From: CALVGQ01 sp964370435
Lineage (GTDB): Bacteria > Bacillota_I > Bacilli_A > Erysipelotrichales > Erysipelotrichaceae
Direction of reading: 5' to 3'
DNA: 13,264 nucleotides
Assembly (NCBI GenBank): GCA_964370435.1
Contig: CAYJJG010000029.1
Coordinates: 1-13,264 of the forward strand
The position numbers and the translations under genes are program-made. Shown here piece by piece: positions 1-7,785 of this stretch (position 1 is its first letter; every line of letters starts with the position of its first letter). The notes under the pieces were generated by a model. The model ran no database searches, was not told the origin of the DNA, and saw only the letters and a program-made list of their open reading frames with translations.

Positions 1-3000
1 CCTGCTAAATCACCTGTTCCACGAACTAAATAATCACCCATAGAAGGAATGCCTGTCTCAGCAGTTACCTTAAAGGTAGTTGATGCACCGTTATAATATA
101 ATGTTAGTTGGTCAATATTAAACCAACTATTGTCAACACTTGCATCAGCTACATCCAGTAAAGAATCATCTAAAAACTCTGCAGGAATTTGAATTTGTTT
201 TAAATTATAACGACTATAAGATTGATCAAAAGTTGCACTATAATCCACATTATCAATTCTTGAAGAATATGAATCTGGTGATCCACCATCAGTACGATTC
301 CATGCATTTAATACATAGGTATCAGCATCAGGTGTAATATTTTGTATTAAGCCGCCACTTGTAGTATCTTCATAATCATAATGTGACGTAGTATTGCTTG
401 TTACTGAGTATCCTGCTGCAAAAGGTATACGATATCCTTGCATGTAAGCAGAATCAGTTTCATTACGGTACTCATATCCATAATCAGTTGATTGTACTTG
501 ACTCGTATGATTTCTTGCATCGGCAACACTTTCTCCTTTGATAGAGAATATTTTACCCCAAGTTTCAATATCGCTTGCAGTAATTGCCCCAAAATCATAA
601 GCCTCTTTAGTTTCATCATAATCGCTGTATTCACGAGCATAATCACCATTACCTGGAATATCCTTTAAAATTATTGTATATCCATAAGGCATGCTGTAAG
701 TATACGTCCATGAACTATCGAATTCTATTTCATTTGCAGCAGTAGCACTTTCACCTTTATCTACATATTTAAATATTACATTAAAAGTACCATCAGCATC
801 TTTTAAAGCATCAATTTCAGCACGAGTATAGGTTTTAACTTCATCACCTTTTGCATTATCTGTACTTTTTTCATAAAAAGTAATCGATTCAATATGCTCG
901 GTAATGTCTTTCTTTAACACTAATTCATTAGTTAAGAAAGCATAATTAATACTATCGTCATCCCCAACACGTTTGGTATTTTTTGGGAATACTCCATTTA
1001 ATTCAACATAATCTACAAATGGTGTTTTTCCCCACCAATCTGGATAATCCTGATAGTATTTAGCACTATTATGACCACCGCTTAAGGTTACATATTGTGA
1101 ATAGTCCCAATATGGACTATCGTGGTCCATACTTCTTGTTTTTTCACCGCTATAAAAAGCAGTAGAGTATTGATAACGATCTCCAAATTGAAGATTAGTG
1201 TTTGCTTCTGTTTGAGTACTAGTTAAAACCCCTATACTTAATAGCGGACTATCATCTAATGATACGATAGTGTGTGCAGTTGACTTAAGGCCTCTAGCTT
1301 GCCACTCGTAATCTCTGTAAACATAAGTATATCCACTATAGTAGAATGCACGATATTTATTCCAGAAAGACCAATCTGATAACGAATTTGTATCGCCATC
1401 GTCATTTCTTACTTTAGCTTGCGCTGCATCTGTTCCCCTATCTTTAGGTGTTGTAACAAGTGCACTAGTTACCACTGCTGTAGCAGTGCCATGTTTATAG
1501 TAACGTCCAGTTACTTCAATCATATATTTTGTAGCTTGTAAGTTTTCAACATAATCTATACCAAAATCAGCTGTATTAGCCTCTATTTCTGTACCTTGTT
1601 CTTGATTAATTGTTAATTCGAAAGCTACGTTGGTTACTGGATTTGTTGCTACATAATCCGTATTTGGCGACTTATATAAATCACTATAATCACTACCCGT
1701 AATTTCATCAAATTGATCTACTTCATCACCCAATAAATTTACTCTAAAGAACTTGTTTCCATCAGCATCAAGTTCTACACTGTTCTTCGCATTCGCAAGA
1801 ATAGTAGCATTATCCATTGTTCTTTCAGTACCATCTTGATACGTAATCGTTATGCTATTAATAAAAGCTAACGTTTCATCTTTAATTTTTAAATAATAAG
1901 CATCAAATAATTCAGCAGGTAACTCCATATCCATTTCAAGATCCACTGCTGTATTAAACGATTCTGGATATACATAATTCATCGATTGATGTTCTTGTGA
2001 TATTACTTTTTGGCCTAGATTGTCGACTGGTGTATCTGTTTGTACATTCAAATATTGTCTAAAATCTAACATATAAGAGCCAACAGACTTATAACCTACA
2101 TCCAATTCTTGATTATCCCAAAACCATGCTCTACCGCTAGTACGATAATAATAGCGTACGTGTTCATGAGAAGTAGAAACTCGATCAAAACGATTAGCTG
2201 TATCTGTTATATCGTCTGGATTATCATTATAGCCTGATACTAATATAGTATCGAAATACATCTTACTTGTTAATACATGCGCATAATCTTTTTCTACAAT
2301 TCGAGTGGCAACACTATCAATTCCACCTAAGAAATTAGTTGATGTTGCAAAAAGATAATTATTAGTTCCAAAATCAGAATCAACAAAACCATAGAAATCA
2401 ACATAGGTATCCTCGGCTGGAATATCATAAACTCCTATATTTTTACCTGTAAACAATAATTTATTAATATTAAAGATACCATTAGCCCTTAATAATTGCT
2501 CACTAACTACATAATCACCATTAGCATCAACACTAATAATTGTTCCATTTAAATTAAATGTTTTATTAGTTTGATCATAATTCATGGTTGCCATAACAGT
2601 ATCGCTATCCGCATCGTATAAATCAATTTTCTTAAAATCTGCATATTGATTAATTACGTTTTCGCTAATTTTGATAGTCGTTGTATGAAAACCAGTATTT
2701 TCTTCTCCAGCTATATCAGTTTTATTAGTAACTGGAACTAATATCTCTATATCAACTTCATCTAAAATTACTCCACTATTATTTTTCATCGTAACAATAT
2801 ATTTAAAGTCACGATCATAAGGAACTGCTAAACTATATAAATTACCATCAGTAGTATGCGTACTTGAGCTTGCACTTGCTACAGAAGGTGTATTTTCTGC
2901 ATAAAAGCTATTAGCATGAATATCTAATGAAGGTCTAGCTACATTCAATTTTGCAATAACCTCTGCTGACATATGCTGTAAGTTAACATTGTTAGGTTGA

Positions 3001-3920
3001 AACTCCATAGTCGCATTTAAAGCATCGTACCAATCAGCTACACCATTCAGCTCAACAACCAGTTCTTCACCAGTACCAGAAGGTTCACCATAAAGCACAT
3101 CTATGTCTACACGCATATATTTTAATAATTCAATTTCAGGCCCTAATTCAGCCTTGGTAACAACATATCTTCCATCCGCTTCAACACTTAAGTCATCTAC
3201 CGCAATTACCTTTGCAGGTGCATCTACTTCAGGATCTTGATCCCAGTTAAAGAATTGAATTTCTGACACATCACCCATATCCAATAAGTTAGCTGAAAAA
3301 ACTATTTCTTGAGTATCAAAACCTTTAATTACTTGCTCACCATCACGATTAACACCTTTATTACCAACACTACTTGATAAGTCAAAATTCAAGAAGTTAT
3401 CTACTGCACCTGATTTTGAATTGTTGGCAAAAAAGAAACGATATCCAGCTTCATCACTCTTACTAGCTGCTGTTAAGAAATTACTGCTTATCGTTGGCGT
3501 ATTTAATCCAGAATAAACACCTTTTTCCAAACTTTGCCCACTTAATTCCGGCTTAATAGCTTCCACCGTAATAGTTGCAGTGTCGCTAACATAACCATCA
3601 TTAGCGCCAACATCATCACCCTCAGAATACATAAATCCCGTAGGAGTAATAATGGTAGAAGTATTAACCGTACCACGAACCATAACAAAGCGATCTTCAT
3701 CTAATGGCACATTAGCATCAAATTGATTAAACACAATTTCAAAATTCTTCAAGTAATCTAAATCACCAAATTTTGATGCTGATAAATAATATACTTCATT
3801 GGTTTCATCATAACTTAATGATGAAAACGGAATTGTATTTACATTTTTATCTTCTCCATAAAGAAGCAACTCTTTAATATCACCTGACTCAACCAGTGCT
3901 TTGGAGATAACGATATTATC
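1..3920 (-). repeat. At least six diverged copies of a beta-rich module in the surface protein
   Basis: A recurring pattern is visible by eye: a 'gdi.ei.ly' strand (examples SGDIKELLLYGED, MGDVSEIQFFNWD, YADFKKIDLYDAD, FINSITITYQDG, HIESITFYEKS, WFNIDQLTLYYNG). A variable part follows, then usually a 'D.dG.Y.vs...l' segment (examples ADGRYVVTKAEL, ANGDYVVSEQLL, ADGNKFFRVNLL, MGDYLVRGTGDL), often ending in another strand. Approximate copies: 3721-3920, 3092-3312, 2442-2681, 1697-1930, 756-940 and 1-208, the last cut by the window edge. Starts are about 200-330 residues apart. Copies are strongly diverged in DNA and protein, so this is old duplication and not recent tandem expansion. Confidence 0.55.
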
Positions 3921-6443
3921 TACAATTAAACCAATTTCTCTTTCTGGTTGATCCCCTGTTTTAATGACAGCAACTAAATCTCCAGAACCAAACAACAATG
4001 GAGCCATCCAAGAGTCAGAATCGTTTGCAAGTTGATATCTAAATCCTAAATTAGATTCGCCTATTTCTCCATCAGTCTCTTCTGCAAAAATAATTGGATC
4101 TACATTAGAATCAAAAGACTCAACGATAATTTGTGGGTTACCTGGCAAAGTAGAAAGTGACGCTGTATCAGCTTCACCAGCTAATTTTGTAACCGCATAA
4201 TCCTCTTTGTTTTGTGTATCTACTGTAAAATTATGATACCACCATTCATAGTGTGGCTGTGCAGTATTTAAATAGGTTTTCTTTGTTCTTGGAATACCTA
4301 TAATTTCAATTTCCCCATCAAAGGTTTTATCATGCATCATTTTATCTGCAAAATAAATTCTTATTTTATTATTGAATGCCGCTTGTCCTGCAATGTTTGT
4401 TGTAATAGTTGCAGTATACACTATATGATCAGCGGTATTTTCTGTTTCAACAAAAGTTCCAAGACTCAGATAATTATTCTCATTAGTGCCAAACTGCCCA
4501 GTTAAAATGCTAGAATAATCATCTTTAAACCAATCTGTCAGCTCAGGATTTGGATTGCTTGCATTTTTATTCATTGTAATTTTAACGCTTTGTAATTCAA
4601 AATCAGTAGGTATCTCATCTTCTATATATGCATCAAAAACCGGAATATTTCCTATATTAGTAATATCACCAATAAAATAACTAGCTAGAGTATCTACTCC
4701 GACTTGAACAGTTTCTTGTCTATTTCCAACTCCATCTTTTACATACTTATTGATAGAAACTCCTGTTTGACGAAAACTAAATTGGAACGGACTACTATAA
4801 TTTTTAGACCATCCAAAACTTTCACCATAGAAAATAGTGGCAATTGTAGTACCAGAAATATAAGCATTATGCTTATCTTCAGTTACATTTGTTGGAAAAG
4901 GTACGCAAATATAATAAGTAAGGGTATCCCCAGGAGAAACAGGGGTATCGGCCTTGACATTAACAACAATATCTCTACTATCGGTAACCGCATAACCAAG
5001 GGTTGGCGCAGTAATAGTCGATAAATCATTTAAATCCCAAGTATCTTGAGTAGCTTGATCTACTGCGTTTATATCATAAATAAGGACACCGCCTTGATTA
5101 TAAATACCGCGATAAGTTTCATCACGTATTCCAGGTGTTGGATTAGCAATAATATTACCTGAACCATCATCTATCCATTCCATAATATGAGCATCCAATA
5201 ACCCATAGCCATGTTCTATTTCATTAGTTAAATCAAGAGTAAATTGAAAGTCTGTAAACTTTGCGTTTTCATCAGTTGAATCATTATTAATATCAATTTT
5301 ATAAGCTGCATAATTATATTTATCCCAAAGTGCAGGATTAGGGGTTTGCATGTTACTAATATTTATATCCCATTTTAAGTTTGAATTTATAACCACATAA
5401 TCATCAGTTTCTCCTGAACCAACAGGGGCATTAAATTCAACTGTTTCTGACACTCCACCAACAGTAAAGGTTTCATAAGTTACACCCGCTAACGCAGTTA
5501 AACGAATACCTTCAGGCAAATTTGTTCCATAACTACTTAAAGTCATAGTGATTTGAGCACCAACTTCTGGGGTAACCTGTGCATTTGGACCGGCTATTGT
5601 AAATGAGCCAGTTTCATATTTATCCGCACCAGGAACATAATTAAAACTTCCTGCCGATATTATATTGGCTCTTAATCCACTTAGTGGGTTTCCTTCAGCA
5701 TCTTTTTGTTCTTCCGGAACATCATTTTTATCATATGTAATCTGTGGATTATTTTCGGTATCGAAATAAATATATGGTAAACTGATTGTTAAATTTAATC
5801 TCTCAGCACGCCCAGCGTTAAAGCCATCTTCATTTGCAGTAAGCGATACTGTCACATGTTCAGATGAACTAATAATAGAAGCACGATCCCCTGCAGGAAT
5901 TCCTCCTAATTCGGTTCTCCACACCAAAGAAATTGGTGGTGCATCTGGATCGCTTATTATCTCAGCACCAGACTGCAGTGCCGGCGTAGGTGGCACAGTA
6001 GTACTAGGAAGTTGTGCATTTGAGCTCGATGTCGTACTCACACTCGATTGATTCGTACTTGTTTCTAACGCACTTGACGTCACACTAGTACTTTCATCCA
6101 AACTGCTACTACTGCCGCCTGAACTAAAACTACTAGTTAGCACACCACTTGTGCTAGTACTAAGTCCTGTAACGAAATCAACAATGGACGTACTAGTACT
6201 TATTTGTGAACCATCACTCGCACTTGTAGTCGAAGTCAACTCAGCACTAGAAGTTGTAGTCACTCCTGCTCCGCTTGTCTCAGCAGGCTTTGAAACTCCT
6301 TGTTCTCCTTCCAAATTATTTGCTGTAATGTTTGCAGTTAAATATTCACTAATCGTAGATGAATACACCTCGATATTAAGGCTAGTAACTACAAGTATGA
6401 TGGACAATAAAATCCTAACAAAAATACTCATAAACCTTTTCAT
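1..6443 (-). CDS. Giant modular exported surface protein (adhesin-like), 3' end outside window
   Basis: A single uninterrupted minus-strand frame runs from the ATG at 6443 to the left edge (2147 codons plus 2 nt) with no internal stop. The start follows AGTGGGG five bases upstream. Residues 1-28 form a signal peptide: KRF/R n-region, hydrophobic core LLSIILVV. Residues 56-153 are a Ser/Thr-rich linker. Beta-rich ectodomain modules follow. Around residues 580-605 the text ITNIGNIPVFDAYIEDEIP resembles DUF11-type conserved-repeat domains of Gram-positive surface proteins. From about residue 842 a module recurs at least six times. Trp/Tyr-rich patches are interspersed. I saw only one Cys (in YYICVPFP), typical of wall-exposed proteins of monoderms. 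A cell-wall anchor (LPXTG or other) would lie beyond the window and cannot be checked. Role as adhesin or matrix/host-binding protein is inferred from architecture only; no ligand or enzymatic domain is recognised. It is transcribed separately from the upstream small membrane protein. Confidence 0.9.
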   Translation of the reverse strand, partial: MKRFMSIFVRILLSIILVVTSLNIEVYSSTISEYLTANITANNLEGEQGVSKPAETSGAGVTTTSSAELTSTTSASDGSQISTSTSIVDFVTGLSTSTSGVLTSSFSSGGSSSSLDESTSVTSSALETSTNQSSVSTTSSSNAQLPSTTVPPTPALQSGAEIISDPDAPPISLVWRTELGGIPAGDRASIISSSEHVTVSLTANEDGFNAGRAERLNLTISLPYIYFDTENNPQITYDKNDVPEEQKDAEGNPLSGLRANIISAGSFNYVPGADKYETGSFTIAGPNAQVTPEVGAQITMTLSSYGTNLPEGIRLTALAGVTYETFTVGGVSETVEFNAPVGSGETDDYVVINSNLKWDINISNMQTPNPALWDKYNYAAYKIDINNDSTDENAKFTDFQFTLDLTNEIEHGYGLLDAHIMEWIDDGSGNIIANPTPGIRDETYRGIYNQGGVLIYDINAVDQATQDTWDLNDLSTITAPTLGYAVTDSRDIVVNVKADTPVSPGDTLTYYICVPFPTNVTEDKHNAYISGTTIATIFYGESFGWSKNYSSPFQFSFRQTGVSINKYVKDGVGNRQETVQVGVDTLASYFIGDITNIGNIPVFDAYIEDEIPTDFELQSVKITMNKNASNPNPELTDWFKDDYSSILTGQFGTNENNYLSLGTFVETENTADHIVYTATITTNIAGQAAFNNKIRIYFADKMMHDKTFDGEIEIIGIPRTKKTYLNTAQPHYEWWYHNFTVDTQNKEDYAVTKLAGEADTASLSTLPGNPQIIVESFDSNVDPIIFAEETDGEIGESNLGFRYQLANDSDSWMAPLLFGSGDLVAVIKTGDQPEREIGLIVDNIVISKALVESGDIKELLLYGEDKNVNTIPFSSLSYDETNEVYYLSASKFGDLDYLKNFEIVFNQFDANVPLDEDRFVMVRGTVNTSTIITPTGFMYSEGDDVGANDGYVSDTATITVEAIKPELSGQSLEKGVYSGLNTPTISSNFLTAASKSDEAGYRFFFANNSKSGAVDNFLNFDLSSSVGNKGVNRDGEQVIKGFDTQEIVFSANLLDMGDVSEIQFFNWDQDPEVDAPAKVIAVDDLSVEADGRYVVTKAELGPEIELLKYMRVDIDVLYGEPSGTGEELVVELNGVADWYDALNATMEFQPNNVNLQHMSAEVIAKLNVARPSLDIHANSFYAENTPSVASASSSTHTTDGNLYSLAVPYDRDFKYIVTMKNNSGVILDEVDIEILVPVTNKTDIAGEENTGFHTTTIKISENVINQYADFKKIDLYDADSDTVMATMNYDQTNKTFNLNGTIISVDANGDYVVSEQLLRANGIFNINKLLFTGKNIGVYDIPAEDTYVDFYGFVDSDFGTNNYLFATSTNFLGGIDSVATRIVEKDYAHVLTSKMYFDTILVSGYNDNPDDITDTANRFDRVSTSHEHVRYYYRTSGRAWFWDNQELDVGYKSVGSYMLDFRQYLNVQTDTPVDNLGQKVISQEHQSMNYVYPESFNTAVDLEMDMELPAELFDAYYLKIKDETLAFINSITITYQDGTERTMDNATILANAKNSVELDADGNKFFRVNLLGDEVDQFDEITGSDYSDLYKSPNTDYVATNPVTNVAFELTINQEQGTEIEANTADFGIDYVENLQATKYMIEVTGRYYKHGTATAVVTSALVTTPKDRGTDAAQAKVRNDDGDTNSLSDWSFWNKYRAFYYSGYTYVYRDYEWQARGLKSTAHTIVSLDDSPLLSIGVLTSTQTEANTNLQFGDRYQYSTAFYSGEKTRSMDHDSPYWDYSQYVTLSGGHNSAKYYQDYPDWWGKTPFVDYVELNGVFPKNTKRVGDDDSINYAFLTNELVLKKDITEHIESITFYEKSTDNAKGDEVKTYTRAEIDALKDADGTFNVIFKYVDKGESATAANEIEFDSSWTYTYSMPYGYTIILKDIPGNGDYAREYSDYDETKEAYDFGAITASDIETWGKIFSIKGESVADARNHTSQVQSTDYGYEYRNETDSAYMQGYRIPFAAGYSVTSNTTSHYDYEDTTSGGLIQNITPDADTYVLNAWNRTDGGSPDSYSSRIDNVDYSATFDQSYSRYNLKQIQIPAEFLDDSLLDVADASVDNSWFNIDQLTLYYNGASTTFKVTAETGIPSMGDYLVRGTGDLA
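5985..6278 (-). other. Ser/Thr-rich low-complexity linker in the surface protein
   Basis: Residues 56-153 contain about 55 Ser or Thr out of 98, in runs such as STSTS and GGSSSS, and end in a Pro-containing tail (STTVPPTP). Such stretches act as flexible or O-glycosylated stalks in Gram-positive surface proteins. Here it sits directly after the signal peptide, ahead of all folded modules, rather than next to the cell-wall anchor. Confidence 0.8.
6357..6443 (-). other. Signal peptide of the giant surface protein
   Basis: The first 28 or so residues begin MKRFMSIFVR, followed by a hydrophobic core (ILLSIILVV), then a polar region ending near VYSS. Cleavage near residues 27-29 is a guess, since no clean AXA site is visible. 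There is no YSIRK motif and no lipobox Cys, so this looks like a plain Sec substrate. Confidence 0.75.
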
Positions 6444-6455
6444 ACATACCCCACT
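6444..6455 (-). promoter_or_regulatory. Ribosome binding site of the surface protein
   Basis: AGTGGGG at 6455-6449 lies five bases before the ATG at 6443. It supports this start over the overlapping ATG at 6447, which is in a different frame. Confidence 0.6.
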
Positions 6456-6490
6456 TTTTCTAACACTCAAAATTTGAACTTTTATAATTT

Positions 6491-6519
6491 ATTTTAGCAT
6501 GATTCCATATTTTTTACAA
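6491..6519 (-). promoter_or_regulatory. Probable promoter of the giant surface protein
   Basis: Reading the minus strand, TTGTAA (6519-6514) is followed after 17 bases by TAAAAT (6496-6491), preceded by TGC. This makes an extended -10 (TGnTAAAAT). The predicted start would be near 6484, giving a leader of about 40 nt. A perfect TTGACA also occurs at 6546-6541 but has no good -10 at 16-18 bases. Confidence 0.5.
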
Positions 6520-6526
6520 TGAATCT

Positions 6527-6564
6527 ACACTATGCCTTAGTGTCAATTTGGTGCCTTTCACTAA
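6527..6564. promoter_or_regulatory. Cluster of CACTA/TAGTG inverted repeats upstream of the surface-protein promoter
   Basis: ACACTA-TGCCT-TAGTGT forms a perfect 6-bp inverted repeat at 6527-6543. A further CACTAA at 6559-6564 mirrors TTAGTG at 6537-6542, and TGCCTT occurs twice (6533, 6552). The cluster lies just upstream of the proposed -35 and could bind a regulator. No binding protein can be named. Confidence 0.3.
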
Positions 6565-6613
6565 AAATATTAAACTGTATATTTTATGTGTTTTTTTTTA
6601 TATTTGCACCATA

Positions 6614-6666
6614 ATTAAATAATGCCTTTATCTAAAATTTTCCTTTATATAACTACATTATTTAAT
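6614..6666. repeat. 11-bp perfect inverted repeat in AT-rich intergenic DNA
   Basis: ATTAAATAATG at 6614-6624 and its exact reverse complement at 6656-6666 flank a 31-base loop. On neither strand is it followed at once by a clean T-tract, so it is not an obvious terminator. It may be an extruding or regulatory structure, or chance in DNA this AT-rich. Confidence 0.4.
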
Positions 6667-6892
6667 GTTTTATGGCTTTTTTAATCTTTATAAGTAAAAT
6701 GAATGATTTTATAAAGTTAAATACACTTAAAATTGAATATATTTTACATATTATATTTTATTTTTCACTGAAGTTTTACTAAATCTATTATGGATTTTAC
6801 CATATAAAAACTGAAAAAAAAATAAATTTATATAACTTTATTTTGCAACTTTATATTGCTCAAAATATGTTTTTTTTAATATGTATTCTAAT

Positions 6893-6961
6893 AAAAAAGC
6901 ATCACCAAAATATATAATAAAACCAAAAAATTAGGTTTACTACACTTTTAGCAGATGCTTT
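6893..6961 (-). terminator. Terminator-like structure after the two-TM protein gene
   Basis: On the minus strand AAAGCATC (6961-6954) pairs with GATGCTTT (6903-6896) and runs into a T-rich tract (TTTTTTATT). The loop is long (50 bases) but contains its own small stem, AAACC/GGTTT (6938-6934 with 6924-6920). It starts about 30 bases after the stop codon, so it fits an imperfect intrinsic terminator separating this gene from the surface-protein gene. Confidence 0.45.
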
Positions 6962-6993
6962 ATGATTTATACTGACTATTATTAAATTAGCCA

Positions 6994-7554
6994 TTAATAT
7001 TTAGTATTAATATCTAAACTAAATAACCCATCAAAATCCATGTTTTTATTCTTACGAATATTTAGTAATTCAATGTTTTCATTCACTGTTTTAAAATAAT
7101 CTACATAAGCTTGGGCTTGATCTAAATTTGTAAATTGTAATTGGATAAAATAGTGTTCATTGTGAAGCGTTAAATATTTACTAGCTTGTTCAATACGCTT
7201 AATTCTTTCAAAGACACTATCAGAGTAAACTATTTTTTTGATGTTGCTTATTTTAATAAATTTAAAATCAGCTTCACAACTAATTATTACATCTTCAAAA
7301 ACCAAAATTGAATTGAGCATATAAAAAGGTTTTATTTGATCATTTTTGAAGTAATCTTTAAAATTTACGACAAACCGTTTAATTCTTTGCGTCTGATAAA
7401 ATATAAATAAAACAATAACTATAAATGCAGCACACGCCAATAAATAAAAATCCATGGCCATTAATATTAATATCATTACCATAAACATTAATAAGTAGAT
7501 CAAGCAAATCAATAAAACATTTTTAAACAACAAACTCTTAATTATTTTTATCAT
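6994..7554 (-). CDS. Two-TM membrane protein with PH-like (YcxB-type) cytoplasmic domain
   Basis: A 186-residue protein. Residues about 12-33 and 35-54 are two closely spaced, very hydrophobic helices. The basic stretch TQRIKRF then marks the cytoplasmic side. Residues 60-186 are soluble, with the pattern 'ILVFEDVIIS...FKFIKISNIKKIVYSDS' followed by a helical end with LDQAQAYVDYFKTV. This layout (two TMs, then beta strands with an 'I..I.kI' strand and a terminal helix) is what YcxB-like and bacterial PH-domain proteins show. The family assignment is by pattern only and the function is unknown. The start is supported by AAAGAGG seven bases upstream. It is transcribed away from the efflux operon and sits upstream of the surface protein on the same strand, with a terminator-like structure between. 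A link to either neighbour is not shown. Confidence 0.75.
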   Translation of the reverse strand: MIKIIKSLLFKNVLLICLIYLLMFMVMILILMAMDFYLLACAAFIVIVLFIFYQTQRIKRFVVNFKDYFKNDQIKPFYMLNSILVFEDVIISCEADFKFIKISNIKKIVYSDSVFERIKRIEQASKYLTLHNEHYFIQLQFTNLDQAQAYVDYFKTVNENIELLNIRKNKNMDFDGLFSLDINTKY

Positions 7555-7661
7555 ACCTCTACCTCTTTCTTTAAAATTTTAAAAAACAAAGTTAAATAAA
7601 CCTTACTCCTTTCTATGTTTCATTAAAGATAAAATTATATTTTATGCGTATATATACTTTT

Positions 7662-7690
7662 ATTATATAATGTTGCCTTTTTTTTTACAA
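7662..7690 (-). promoter_or_regulatory. Probable promoter of the two-TM protein gene
   Basis: On the minus strand TTGTAA (7690-7685) is followed after exactly 17 bases by a perfect TATAAT (7667-7662). Transcription would start near 7655, giving a leader of about 100 nt. The 10-bp palindrome GTATATATAC (7648-7657) sits at the predicted start and may be an operator. Confidence 0.55.
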
Positions 7691-7734
7691 GTATACCAGT
7701 TCATAGCACTTGATCCTGCTTACTATTTACAAGT
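7684..7734. promoter_or_regulatory. Direct repeat TTTACAAGT overlapping both divergent -35 elements; candidate operator region
   Basis: TTTACAAGT occurs at 7684-7692 and again at 7726-7734, 42 bases apart. An inverted ACTTG lies between them at 7708-7712. The first copy covers the -35 of the leftward promoter and the second starts at the -35 of the rightward promoter. TetR-family regulators usually bind operators in their own divergent promoter region, so these are candidate sites. The half-sites are short, and part of the match may simply reflect -35 consensus. Confidence 0.35.
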
Positions 7735-7753
7735 TATAAAAATCATGTAAAAT
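7726..7753 (+). promoter_or_regulatory. Probable promoter of the tetR-adaptor-RND operon
   Basis: TTTACA (7726-7731) and TAAAAT (7748-7753) are separated by 16 bases. Transcription would start near 7760. An alternative -10, TACAAT (7761-7766), lacks a good -35. Either choice leaves too little leader for the ATG at 7768. Confidence 0.45.
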
Positions 7754-7773
7754 AAGATTATACAATAATGAAC

Positions 7774-7785
7774 AGAGGTTTACTT
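7774..7785 (+). promoter_or_regulatory. Ribosome binding site deciding the regulator start
   Basis: AGAGG at 7774-7778 is seven bases before the ATG at 7786. No Shine-Dalgarno precedes the upstream in-frame ATG at 7768, and this site lies inside the six-codon extension that start would add. Confidence 0.7.

Larger units (their letters stand above)
6444..6993. other. 550-base AT-rich intergenic region
   Basis: No open frame with a ribosome binding site is seen on either strand. Besides the promoter, inverted repeats and terminator-like structure listed separately, it holds long A and T runs (for example near 6591, 6815 and 6870). I recognise no RNA gene or riboswitch. Confidence 0.6.

Noticed and set aside
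140..337. 65-codon plus-strand open frame
   Set aside because: It is antisense to the giant surface-protein gene, has no ribosome binding site, and its composition (His, Tyr, Asn-rich) is that of a shadow frame.
401..649. 82-codon minus-strand open frame
   Set aside because: It lies in a different frame within the continuous surface-protein gene and has no own start signals.
1..3920. Recent tandem repeats or a CRISPR-like array in the surface-protein region
   Set aside because: Similarity is only at protein-pattern level with spacing of several hundred bases; no identical DNA repeats are seen.
4704..5024. 106-codon plus-strand open frame
   Set aside because: Antisense to the surface-protein gene; no recognisable protein and no promoter.
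6151..6477. 108-codon plus-strand open frame with a hydrophobic look
   Set aside because: It is the complement of the Ser/Thr-rich region and signal peptide; the minus-strand frame has the ribosome binding site and a real signal peptide.
6541..6546. Perfect TTGACA (minus strand) as the -35 of the surface-protein gene
   Set aside because: No acceptable -10 at 16-18 bases; the extended -10 at 6491-6499 pairs better with TTGTAA at 6519-6514.
6444..6993. Replication origin or hidden small RNA in the AT-rich intergenic region
   Set aside because: No DnaA-box cluster and no convincing structured transcript with promoter and terminator on the same strand was found.
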